DNA of 64,000 bases from Belnapia arida (GTDB lineage: Bacteria > Pseudomonadota > Alphaproteobacteria > Acetobacterales > Acetobacteraceae). This document shows positions 34,606 to 42,009 of the stretch, piece after piece. The position numbers were made by a program, and so were the translations under genes. How positions within the stretch are numbered: position 1 is the first letter of the stretch; each line of letters starts with the position of its first letter. The notes under the pieces are model-generated. The model worked only from the letters and a program-made list of their open reading frames with translations. It made no database searches and was not told where the DNA came from. Where the stretch lies: contig NZ_JAETWB010000026.1 in the NCBI RefSeq assembly GCF_016773205.1, positions 1 through 64,000 of the forward strand, written 5' to 3'.

Positions 34606-34680
34606 TGGAGCGGGCGAAGGGATTCGAACCCTCGACCCCAACCTTGGCAAGGTTGTGCTCTACCCCTGAGCTACGCCCGC
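34606..34680 (-). tRNA. tRNA-Gly (GCC)
   Basis: On the minus strand the 75 bases from 34680 to 34606 fold as a complete cloverleaf. The acceptor GCGGGCG pairs with CGCCCGC; there is a D-arm with GTAGCTCAGGGGTAGAGC, an anticodon loop in CCTTGCCAAGG giving anticodon GCC, a T-arm GAGGGTTCGAATCCCTT, and an encoded 3' CCA. It reads GGC/GGU glycine codons. Its 3' end faces the mosaic left half of the window, the orientation expected when an island has integrated into a tRNA 3' end. Confidence 0.97.
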
Positions 34681-34698
34681 ACCGTTCGGCGAGGCGCC

Positions 34699-34726
34699 CG
34701 TGTACCACAGTTTCCCGGTCGCGCAA
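34699..34726 (-). promoter_or_regulatory. candidate tRNA-Gly promoter
   Basis: On the minus strand TTGCGC (34726-34721) and TACACG (34704-34699) are separated by 16 bp and end 18 bp before the tRNA 5' end. The spacing fits a sigma-70 promoter, though both boxes are imperfect. It sits in the divergent gap with the CoA-transferase genes. Confidence 0.35.
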
Positions 34727-34797
34727 CCCCCCTCTCGCCAGGGCTGGACGCGCCTCCCGGCACGGGTCACGCTTCCGGTCAAAGGAGAGGAGGCGGC

Positions 34798-35538
34798 ATG
34801 AGCAGGCGCGGCAAGGTTTTCGGCAGCTTCGCCGAGGCGATGGTGGACATCCCGGATGGCGCGACCATCGCCTTCGGCGGCTTCGCCGGCCCGGGCACGC
34901 CCTACAATCTCACTCGCGCCCTGCTAAAGCACGGGGCGAAGCGCCTCACCTGCATCGCCAACACCACCGGTGGAGCGCATCAGCCGCGGATGCCAGATAT
35001 CGGCATGCTGGTGGAGAACGGCCAGGTGGCGAAGGTGGTCTGCGCCTTCACCGCCGCCACCCGCCCGACGGATGTGCTGCCCTTCACCCCCTATTATGAA
35101 CGCGGCGAGGTGGAGGCGGAGCTGGTGCCACAGGGCACGCTCGCCGAGCGGCTGCGCGCGGCCGGCGCCGGCATCCCCGCCTTCTACACCCCGACCGCAG
35201 TCGGCACGGAACTGGCAGAGGGCCGTGAGACGCGAGCAATCAACGGTCGGGACTACCTGCTGGAATACGCCCTGCCCTGCGACTACGCGCTGATCCGCGC
35301 CTGGCGGGCCGATGCGGCGGGCAACCTGCAATTCCGACTCTCGCAGCGGAATTTCTGCCCGTTGATGGCGATGGCCGCCCGCACCACCCTCGTTGAGGTG
35401 GAGGAGCCAATTTTACCCGCCGGCACCCTCGACCCAGACCAGATCCACACCCCCGGCATCTTCGTCCACCGCCTGGTGCCGATCCCTCCGGCGCCTGAGG
35501 GGCTCTGGGCCACCCGTCGGCAGGAGCGCGCGAAATGA
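34798..35538 (+). CDS. 3-oxoacid-type CoA-transferase subunit A
   Basis: The 246-residue protein is a family I CoA-transferase alpha subunit: GSFAEAMVDIPDGATIAFGG, then FAGPGTPYNLTRALLKHGAK, a glycine-rich TGGAHQPRMPDIGMLVENGQ stretch, and PTAVGTELAEGRETRAINGR. Together with subunit B it moves CoA from succinyl-CoA or acetyl-CoA to a 3-oxo acid such as 3-oxoadipate or acetoacetate. ATG 34798 follows AAAGGAGAGGAGG. Its stop overlaps the subunit B start by four bases, the usual coupling for the heteromer. The exact acid substrate cannot be fixed by sequence. Confidence 0.88.
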   Translation: MSRRGKVFGSFAEAMVDIPDGATIAFGGFAGPGTPYNLTRALLKHGAKRLTCIANTTGGAHQPRMPDIGMLVENGQVAKVVCAFTAATRPTDVLPFTPYYERGEVEAELVPQGTLAERLRAAGAGIPAFYTPTAVGTELAEGRETRAINGRDYLLEYALPCDYALIRAWRADAAGNLQFRLSQRNFCPLMAMAARTTLVEVEEPILPAGTLDPDQIHTPGIFVHRLVPIPPAPEGLWATRRQERAK

Positions 35539-36185
35539 ATGCCCCCTCGAACAAGGGATGGGATCGCCAGCAGATGGCCGACCGCCTTGCACGCGAGTTT
35601 CAGGATGGTTGGATCGTCAACCTCGGCGTCGGCATCCCAACGCTCTGCTCCAACACCGATATCGGCGAGCGCGACATCACCTACCATGCCGAGAATGGCG
35701 TCATCGGCTACGGCCCGGTGCTGCCGCCGGGCGAGGAGGACCTGCACCTCGTCAATGCCGGCGGGCAGAATGTCTCGCTCAACCCGGGCGCGGCCATCGT
35801 CCACCATGCCGACAGCTTCGGCATCATCCGCTCCGGCCGCATCGACGTGACGGTGATGGGCGCCTACGAGGTCGCAGCCAACGGAGACTTCGCCAATTGG
35901 AAGATCGGCGGCGCCAAGGGCGGCGGCATCGGCGGCGCGATGGACCTCGCAGCTTGTGCCAAACGGGTTTTCATCATCCTCGAGCACGGCACGCGCAAGG
36001 GCGAGCCGCGGCTGCTCCGCACTTGCACCCTGCCGGTGACGGCGCGCGGCGTCGTCACCCTGGTCGCCACCAATCTCGGCCTCTTTGCCCCGGCGGGCGA
36101 TGGGTTCGCCGTCCGTGAACTCGCACCCGGGGTCAGCTTCGAGGCTGCGCAGCAGGCGACGGGGGCGCCGCTGCTGCCCGCATAG
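35535..36185 (+). CDS. 3-oxoacid-type CoA-transferase subunit B
   Basis: The 216-residue beta subunit carries the catalytic glutamate in the signature HAENGVIGYGP (glutamate forms the gamma-glutamyl-CoA thioester), preceded by VNLGVGIPTLCSNTDIGERD and followed by IDVTVMGAYEVAANGDFANW. ATGA overlap with subunit A implies translational coupling. The pair stands between the tRNA-Gly promoter and a convergent ABC receptor gene, so it is a two-gene operon, perhaps for aromatic or ketone-body degradation. The length is typical for bacterial ScoB, PcaJ or AtoA. Confidence 0.88.
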   Translation: MNAPSNKGWDRQQMADRLAREFQDGWIVNLGVGIPTLCSNTDIGERDITYHAENGVIGYGPVLPPGEEDLHLVNAGGQNVSLNPGAAIVHHADSFGIIRSGRIDVTVMGAYEVAANGDFANWKIGGAKGGGIGGAMDLAACAKRVFIILEHGTRKGEPRLLRTCTLPVTARGVVTLVATNLGLFAPAGDGFAVRELAPGVSFEAAQQATGAPLLPA

Positions 36186-36194
36186 GGCGCGCGG

Positions 36195-37439
36195 TCAGGC
36201 CGGCCGCAGCGCCGGGCACTCGCTCTCGGCGGCCGGGCGGAAGGCTTGGTCGCCGGGGATGGTCTTCACCACCTCGAGCAGGTCCCACTCGCCGCGGGAC
36301 TCCGCCGGGCGCTTGGCGCGCATCAGCAGCATGTCGCGAATCACCCGGCCATCCTCGCGGATGCGGCCGCCCCGCGTCGTGAAGTCGTCGATCGGCATCT
36401 CGCGCATCTTCGCCATGACGGCCGGCGCGGCATCGGTGCCCGCGGCCTGGACCGCCTTCAGGTAATGCGTCACGGCGCCCCACATGCTGGCCTGGAACAT
36501 GGTCGGCGGCCGGCCGTGCAGCCGCGCGAAGCGGGCGGCGAAGGCCCGTGACCCCTCGTCCCGGTCCCAGTAATAGGCCTCGGTGAAGACCAGCCCCTGC
36601 GCCGTCTCGAGACCGATCGCCTTGACGTTGGTGAGCAGGCAGAGGAGCGCCGCGGGCTGGATGCCGCGCCGGATCAGGCCGAACTCGCCCATCTGCTTCA
36701 CGGCGTTGATCAGGTCCGTCCCGGCGACGGCGAGGCCAAGCACATTGGCGCCTGATTGCGCGGCGCGCAGCAGGTAGGTGGAGAAATCCGTCTCGTTGAG
36801 CGGTGCCCGCGTGGTGCCGACCACCTCGCCGCCCAGGGCACGCACGGCCTCGATGCCGTTGGCCTCCAGCGAATGGCCGAAGGCATAGTCCGAGGTGATG
36901 AAATACCAGCGCCGCCGCCCCTCGCCAATCATGGCGGAGACGGTGCCGCGGGCCAACGCGTAGTTGTCGTAGGTCCAGTGCACCCCGTTCGGCGAGCAGG
37001 CGCGGCCCGTCAGCTCCGTCGTGCCCGCGGCAACGGAGACGTTGATGCGGTTCTTCTCCCGCGTCAGCTGCTGCACGGCCAACGCGACGGCGGAGTTGCC
37101 GATGCCGAAGATCGCATCGACCCGCTCCTGGTCGTACCAGCGGCGTGCGATGCCCATGCCGATATCGGGGCGGTTCTGCAGGTCGCCGAAAACCAGCTCT
37201 ATGGGGCTGCCAAGCACCCGGCCGCCGAAATCCTCGATCGCCATGCGCGCGGCGACGACATCGCCCATGCCCTGCTGGTCGGCGAAGGGGCCGGACATGT
37301 CGTCCAGCACGCCAAGCTTGACAACATTGTCGGAGGCCTGGGCCAGGGCGCGGCCCGCAGGCCAGATGGCCGCGGCGGCCAGCAGCACCGCCCTTCGTCC
37401 GGCCGGCAGCCCCGGCCGGGGCGCTTCGTCCTTGGTCAT
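36195..37439 (-). CDS. ABC transporter solute-binding protein, branched-chain amino acid (LivJ) type
   Basis: The 414-residue protein has a signal (AGRRAVLLAAAAIWPAGRAL AQ) and the two-lobed Peripla_BP_6 fold: VVKLGVLDDMSGPFADQQGM, VVAARMAIEDFGGRVLGSPI, VDAIFGIGNSAVALAVQQLT, YALARGTVSAMIGEGRRRWY FITSDYAFGHSLEANG. Relatives deliver amino acids, urea or aromatic acids to LivHMGF importers. No permease genes are adjacent, so it is an orphan receptor. ATG 37439 was chosen at the start of the signal peptide; the frame runs open to 37874 inside the divergent isomerase gene. It is divergent from the isomerase by 93 bp. Confidence 0.85.
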   Translation of the reverse strand: MTKDEAPRPGLPAGRRAVLLAAAAIWPAGRALAQASDNVVKLGVLDDMSGPFADQQGMGDVVAARMAIEDFGGRVLGSPIELVFGDLQNRPDIGMGIARRWYDQERVDAIFGIGNSAVALAVQQLTREKNRINVSVAAGTTELTGRACSPNGVHWTYDNYALARGTVSAMIGEGRRRWYFITSDYAFGHSLEANGIEAVRALGGEVVGTTRAPLNETDFSTYLLRAAQSGANVLGLAVAGTDLINAVKQMGEFGLIRRGIQPAALLCLLTNVKAIGLETAQGLVFTEAYYWDRDEGSRAFAARFARLHGRPPTMFQASMWGAVTHYLKAVQAAGTDAAPAVMAKMREMPIDDFTTRGGRIREDGRVIRDMLLMRAKRPAESRGEWDLLEVVKTIPGDQAFRPAAESECPALRPA

Positions 37440-37532
37440 TCTGTATGTTCCTCCGCCAACCGGGTTCTCTGCGCGGTATTCCCGCGACTGCCCCGAACAT
37501 GCAGACTGTCCCACAGCCGGAGGAATGCCGCC

Positions 37533-38138
37533 ATGAGCCTGCATATCGACTACTATGCCTCGCTGAACTCGCCCTGGACGCATCTCGGCGCGGCGCGGAT
37601 CGAGGCGCTGGCGGCGCAGCATGGCGCGAGCCTCCGCATCTGGCCGGTTGATTTCGGCACCATCTTCGCCGGCTCTGGCGGCCTGCCGCTGCCGAAGCGC
37701 AGCCCGCAGCGCCAGGCCTACCGGCTGCAGGAGCTGGCGCGCTGGCGGGAGGCGCTCGGCATCCCCATCCAGATCCAGCCGAAGCATTTCCCGGCCAAGG
37801 AGCTGCCCGCCGCCGCCTGCGTCATCGCCGTCCGGGAGACGATGAGCGACGCATCCGCCATCCGCCTCGCCCACCGCATCCTCAAGGCCTGCTGGGAGGA
37901 TGAGCTGGACCCGGGCGACGCGGCGACGCTCACCCGGCTGATCGAGGAATGCGGCCTCGACGGCAAGGCCGTGCTTGACCTCGGCCAGGAGCCGCGCTGG
38001 GCCGAGATGCGTGCCGCCGACAGCGAGCGGGCGCTGGCCCGCGGCGTCTTCGGGGCGCCCTCCTATGTCGTCGGCGAGGACATCTTCTGGGGCCAGGACC
38101 GGCTGGAATTCGTCGCCCGCCGGCTGGCGCGCGGCTGA
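37533..38138 (+). CDS. 2-hydroxychromene-2-carboxylate isomerase family protein (DsbA/GST-kappa fold)
   Basis: The 201-residue protein shows the thioredoxin-fold start IDYYASLNSPWTHLGAARIE, with the SPW motif holding the glutathione-activating serine, the helical insertion with PKRSPQRQAYRLQELARWRE and the closing cis-proline region FGAPSYVVGEDIFWGQDRLE. These match NahD-type isomerases, which use glutathione in naphthalene-type aromatic breakdown. ATG 37533 follows GGAGGAA. The stop overlaps the start of the molybdoenzyme gene (TGATG), so they form an operon that may handle an aromatic or heterocyclic compound. Other DsbA-family oxidoreductase roles remain possible. Confidence 0.82.
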   Translation: MSLHIDYYASLNSPWTHLGAARIEALAAQHGASLRIWPVDFGTIFAGSGGLPLPKRSPQRQAYRLQELARWREALGIPIQIQPKHFPAKELPAAACVIAVRETMSDASAIRLAHRILKACWEDELDPGDAATLTRLIEECGLDGKAVLDLGQEPRWAEMRAADSERALARGVFGAPSYVVGEDIFWGQDRLEFVARRLARG

Positions 38139-40447
38139 TGCCGGAGGGCGAGGCCGGCCGCTCCGTCCGGCGGCGAGAGGATCTCCGCTTCCTTACTGGC
38201 GAAGGACGCTATGTGGGCGATATCGCGGTGCCGGGCGCGCTGCACGGCGTTGCGCTGCGCTCGCCGCATGCCCATGCCCGCATCCTCGGCCTCGATGCCA
38301 CGGCGGCACGAACCATGCCGGGCGTCCGCCTCATCCTGACCCATGCCGACCTCGTGGCAGAGGGCATCGGCCCCCTGCCCTGTCCGGCCGTGGTGGCGAC
38401 CGTCGCGCCCATCATTGTCCCGGCCCGCCATGCCCTGGCTGGCGAGGCTGTGCGGCATGTGGGCGAGCCCGTCGCCTTCATCGTGGCGGAGACGGCGGCC
38501 GCGGCGCGCGATGCGGCCGAGGCCATCGCCGTGGAGTACGAGCCACTGCCCGCCGTGGTGGAGAGCCGCGCGGCGCTCGCCCCCGGCGCGCCGCAGATCT
38601 GGCCCGAGGCGCCAGGCAATGAGGTCTTCCGCTTCGAACGCGGCGACCGGGCAGCGGTCGAGGCCGCCTTCGCCGTGGCCGCGCATGTGGTGGAGCTCGA
38701 CCTCGTCAACAACCGCGTCCACGCCGCGCCGATCGAGCCGCGCGGCGCCGTCGCCCGCTGGGAGGGCGGACGCTTCGACCTGCTGCTGAGCGGCCAGGGC
38801 GTGCACGGCATCCGCCGCCAGCTCGCCCACGACGTCTTCCGCCTGCCGGAGGAGGATTTCCGCCTGCATTGCCCTGATGTCGGCGGCGGCTTCGGGCTGA
38901 AGAACTTCCTTTTCCCCGAATACGTCTGCCTGCTGCTGGCGGCGCGGCGCCTCGGCCGGCCGGTGGCCTGGACGGCCGACTACACGGAGGAATTCCAGGC
39001 GGCCGTCCATGCGCGGGACCTGCGTGGCCGGGCGCGCCTCGCCCTCGATGCCGAGGGACGGTTCCTGGCGCTGCATGCCGACCTCGCCGCCGACATGGGC
39101 GCCTACTGCTCCTCCCACGGCCCGGCCTGCCCGACCAACTCCGTCTCGACGGCGATCGGCGGCGTCTATGCCATCCCCGCCATCCGGCTGGAGGTGACGG
39201 GCGCCTTCACCAACAGCGCGCCGGTCGATGCATACCGCGGCGCCGGCAAACCGGAAGCCAATTACCTTACCGAGCGGCTGGTCGAAGCCGCGGCGCGCCA
39301 GCTCGGTATGGACCCGGTCGATTTGCGCCGGCGCAACCTCGTTACACGCTTCCCCCATCGCAGCGCGCTCGGGATGCTGATGGATACCGGCCGCTTCGCC
39401 GACAACCTGGCGGAGCTGGAGGCGCTGGCCGACCGCCTCGGCTTCGCCGCTCGCCGGGCGGAGAGCAAGGCGCGTGGCCGGCTGCGCGGCCTGGGCATCG
39501 CCTGCTTCCTCGAGACCTCGCGCGGCGCGCCGCATGAATGGGCCGCCCTGCGCTTCGCCGCGGACGGGACGATGGAGCTCTGTCTCGGCACCCAATCCAA
39601 CGGCCAAGGGCATGAGACCAGCTTCCCGCAATTCGCGGCGGCCTATCTCGGCCTGCCGGCGGAGCGCTTCCGCCTCGTCCAGGCCGATACGGAGGTCATT
39701 CCCTTCGGCAACGGCCATGGCGGCGCCCGCTCGCTGCATGTCGGCGGCACCGCGCTGGTGATGGCGATGGACGCGGCTCTGGAGAAGGCCCGCCCCATCG
39801 CCGCCCATCTGCTCCAGGCGGCGCCCGAGACACTGGACTATGTGGAGGGCCGCTTCGTCGTGCAGGGGACGGAGCGAAGCGTGGCGCTGGAGGCCGTCGC
39901 CAAGGCGGCGCGCGACCCGGCCAGCCTGCCCGAGGGCATCCCGCCCGGGCTGGACGCCGAGGCGATGAACCTCTCGGAGCTCGTCACCTTTCCCTCCGGC
40001 GCCCATTGCGCCGAGGTGGAGATCGACCCGGAAACCGGGCAGGTCACGCTGCTCCGCTACCAAGCCGTCGACGACTACGGCCGCCTCATCAATCCGTTGC
40101 TGACGGCAGGGCAGGTGCAGGGCGGGCTCGCCCAGGGCATTGGCCAGGCGCTGCTGGAGGAGGTGGCCTATGAGCCGGGCTCCGGCCAGCTCCTCTCCGC
40201 CTCCTTCATGGACTACTGCATCCCCCGTGCGGAGGACCTGCCGCCGCTGGAGGTCGCCTTCGGCGAGCTGCCGACAGCCTCGAACCCGCTCGGGGTGAAG
40301 GGCTCCGGCCAGGCGGGCGCGATCGGCGCGCCGCAGACCGTGGTGGCAGCGGTGCTGGATGCGCTGGCGCCGCTCGGCATCACCCATCTCGACATGCCGC
40401 TGACGGCGGAGCGGGTGTGGCGGGCGATCCGGGCGGGGGTCAGATGA
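38138..40447 (+). CDS. CoxL-like molybdopterin hydroxylase large subunit with Gln in place of the catalytic Glu
   Basis: This 769-residue protein has the molybdenum hydroxylase plan: VRRREDLRFLTGEGRYVGDI, VGGGFGLKNFLFPEYVCLLL, VDAYRGAGKPEANYLTERLV and GGLAQGIGQALLEEVAYEPG. Near the C terminus the family motif KGxGEAG, whose glutamate acts as the base at the Mo centre, reads VKGSGQAGAIG (Gln725). Activity could therefore be altered, or the subgroup may use a different residue. No small (Fe-S) or medium (FAD) subunit gene is adjacent. It overlaps the isomerase stop by one base (TGATG). It runs 8 bp into the 3' end of the convergent Rrf2 gene. Confidence 0.85.
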   Translation: MPEGEAGRSVRRREDLRFLTGEGRYVGDIAVPGALHGVALRSPHAHARILGLDATAARTMPGVRLILTHADLVAEGIGPLPCPAVVATVAPIIVPARHALAGEAVRHVGEPVAFIVAETAAAARDAAEAIAVEYEPLPAVVESRAALAPGAPQIWPEAPGNEVFRFERGDRAAVEAAFAVAAHVVELDLVNNRVHAAPIEPRGAVARWEGGRFDLLLSGQGVHGIRRQLAHDVFRLPEEDFRLHCPDVGGGFGLKNFLFPEYVCLLLAARRLGRPVAWTADYTEEFQAAVHARDLRGRARLALDAEGRFLALHADLAADMGAYCSSHGPACPTNSVSTAIGGVYAIPAIRLEVTGAFTNSAPVDAYRGAGKPEANYLTERLVEAAARQLGMDPVDLRRRNLVTRFPHRSALGMLMDTGRFADNLAELEALADRLGFAARRAESKARGRLRGLGIACFLETSRGAPHEWAALRFAADGTMELCLGTQSNGQGHETSFPQFAAAYLGLPAERFRLVQADTEVIPFGNGHGGARSLHVGGTALVMAMDAALEKARPIAAHLLQAAPETLDYVEGRFVVQGTERSVALEAVAKAARDPASLPEGIPPGLDAEAMNLSELVTFPSGAHCAEVEIDPETGQVTLLRYQAVDDYGRLINPLLTAGQVQGGLAQGIGQALLEEVAYEPGSGQLLSASFMDYCIPRAEDLPPLEVAFGELPTASNPLGVKGSGQAGAIGAPQTVVAAVLDALAPLGITHLDMPLTAERVWRAIRAGVR

Positions 40448-40886
40448 CGAAGTTCAGCGGCTCCACCACCGGCCGCTTCACGCCGGCGGCGGCGGCGCGC
40501 TTGATGAGGTCGGCGACGGTCAGCTTGGTGAGGTGGTCGCGGCAGAGCCCCTCCAGCTCGCTCCAGAGCGGCGCCACCACGGCAGCCTGGAGCCGCCCCT
40601 GCGGCGCATCCGGGGCGCCATCCTCGTCGAGGGCAGTGGAGACGATCTCGGCGAGGCGCAGGTCGCGCGGCGGCCGGCCGAGTCGGTAGCCGCCCTTCGG
40701 TCCGCGGATGCTGTCGAGCAGGCCGGCCCGGGAAAGGGATTGCAGCACGGGCTCGATGCCCCGCCGGGCCTGGCCCAGCCGCTCGGCGATGTCGGCGGCG
40801 CTCACCGCTTCGCTGCGTCCGGCATGGAAGGCGACATCGAGCATGATGGCGATGGCGGTCATCGCCCTTTCGCGCCGCAGCAGCAT
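40440..40886 (-). CDS. Rrf2-family transcriptional regulator lacking the cysteine cluster
   Basis: The 148-residue protein has the Rrf2 winged helix (AIAIMLDVAFHAGRSEAVSA, ADIAERLGQARRGIEPVLQS, then LSRAGLLDSIRGPKGGYRLG), including the conserved RGxxGGYxL wing. Rrf2 members such as IscR, NsrR and RirA bind an Fe-S cluster through three cysteines in the following loop; here that loop (DEDGAPDAPQGRLQAAVV) has none and the whole protein has a single cysteine. It may therefore respond to another ligand or act without a cofactor. ATG 40886 was chosen over an upstream frame reaching 41000. It overlaps the molybdoenzyme gene tail to tail. Confidence 0.8.
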   Translation of the reverse strand: MLLRRERAMTAIAIMLDVAFHAGRSEAVSAADIAERLGQARRGIEPVLQSLSRAGLLDSIRGPKGGYRLGRPPRDLRLAEIVSTALDEDGAPDAPQGRLQAAVVAPLWSELEGLCRDHLTKLTVADLIKRAAAAGVKRPVVEPLNFVI

Positions 40887-41050
40887 CCGACCAACCCTCC
40901 CCGGCGATTCAACGCCCTGGGACCGTGATATGCCGATGCGCCAGGCCGGGCAAGGCCCCGACCGCGTGAGGCGGCAGGAGGCAAAGCAAAATCGCCACAA
41001 GCCAGTAGGCTTGCGGTGATCAACTCACGCACAAAAACAAGGGTAGGGCT

Positions 41051-41081
41051 GGCTTCACCCGTGCATCGCGCGGGTGAAGCC
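41051..41081 (-). terminator. 11-bp stem terminator after the cold-shock gene
   Basis: GGCTTCACCCG (41051-41061) and CGGGTGAAGCC (41071-41081) form a perfect 11-bp stem with a 9-nt loop just after the cold-shock gene's stop. On the minus strand a TTGTTTTTG tract begins about ten bases later. This is a likely intrinsic terminator, although the U-tract is further away than usual. Confidence 0.65.
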
Positions 41082-41095
41082 AATCCAGTTCACGC

Positions 41096-41836
41096 CTAGT
41101 CGCGCGTCAGCGTCGCCGCCTCAGGGCCCTTCTTGCCCTGAACGACCTTCATCACCACTGCCTGACCCTCGGCCAGCGGGGTGAGCCCGCTGCGCTCCAG
41201 CGCCGTGGCATGGACGAAGACATCGCGCCCGCCGCCCTCGGGGGAGACGAAGCCGAAGCCCTTCTCCGGGCTATACCACTTGACGGTGCCGCGCATCTCC
41301 TGTGCGTCGCCCTGAGGCATGAAGCCGCCGCCACCGCCGGGAGCGCGGGGCGGACGCGGGCCGCCGAAGCCGCCACCGGCACCGGCACCGCCACCATAGC
41401 CGCCACCCCCGCCGGCGCCATAGCCGCCGGCCATGCCGCCGCCGCTGCGCGGCGCCTGGGCCTCGCCGGCGCTGGTGATCTCGATCACCTCGGTCACCTG
41501 CTGGCCCTTCTGGCCCGGACCAACACGAACGCGGAGCCCGGCGCCCGGGTTGACCGCATCGCTGCCGGCCCGCTGCAGCACCGAGACGTGCAGGAAGGCA
41601 TCGCCCGAGCCGTCACCCAGCTCGACGAAGCCGAAGCCCTTCTCGGGGTTGAACCACTTCACCGTGGCCTTCAGCTCCGGCCCAGAGGCGAAGACCGAGG
41701 GCGTGCGGGCCATCGGCGGACCGCCGCTGGAGAAGCTCGGCGGCGGCGGGGCCCAACCGCCCGGGAAATCGGGTGTATCGTCGTCGAAGCCGCGCTTGCG
41801 GGGCTTACGGGGGCGCCAGCTCTCGTTCTTGGCCAT
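41096..41836 (-). CDS. double cold-shock-domain protein with a glycine-rich linker
   Basis: The 246-residue protein contains two cold-shock domains. The first is ATVKWFNPEKGFGFVELGDG with FLHVSVLQRAG; the second is GTVKWYSPEKGFGFVSPEGG with DVFVHATALERSG. Both RNP1 (KGFGFV) motifs are intact. A linker of about 50 residues rich in Gly-Gly-Tyr repeats joins them, and a basic N terminus (WRPRKPRKRGFDDD) precedes them. Such proteins bind single-stranded RNA or DNA as chaperones, and the linker may be disordered and aid condensation. ATG 41836 follows no perfect SD, but the frame upstream to 41944 is not conserved. It lies between Rrf2 and scfR, all on the minus strand. Confidence 0.9.
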   Translation of the reverse strand: MAKNESWRPRKPRKRGFDDDTPDFPGGWAPPPPSFSSGGPPMARTPSVFASGPELKATVKWFNPEKGFGFVELGDGSGDAFLHVSVLQRAGSDAVNPGAGLRVRVGPGQKGQQVTEVIEITSAGEAQAPRSGGGMAGGYGAGGGGGYGGGAGAGGGFGGPRPPRAPGGGGGFMPQGDAQEMRGTVKWYSPEKGFGFVSPEGGGRDVFVHATALERSGLTPLAEGQAVVMKVVQGKKGPEAATLTRD

Positions 41837-42009
41837 ATCGGAAACTCTTCGGTGCTCCTTAAGCCATGCCCCTTCCTTGGTGCACGGCCCGCCGCCCCGG
41901 CCCATGAGGAACCGAAGTCTGGCGATTGCCAAAACTCGCGGCACAGCGAGCCGCGGTCAAGGGGCAGTTCAGCGCTAGAGCCGTGACAGGGCGATAAATC
42001 GACGCAATC

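Noticed and set aside
38063-40387. 774-codon open frame antisense to the CoxL homologue
   Set aside because: It is repetitive in Gly/Arg/Ala with no domain, and the opposite strand encodes a complete molybdoenzyme. Long antisense frames are common in very GC-rich DNA.
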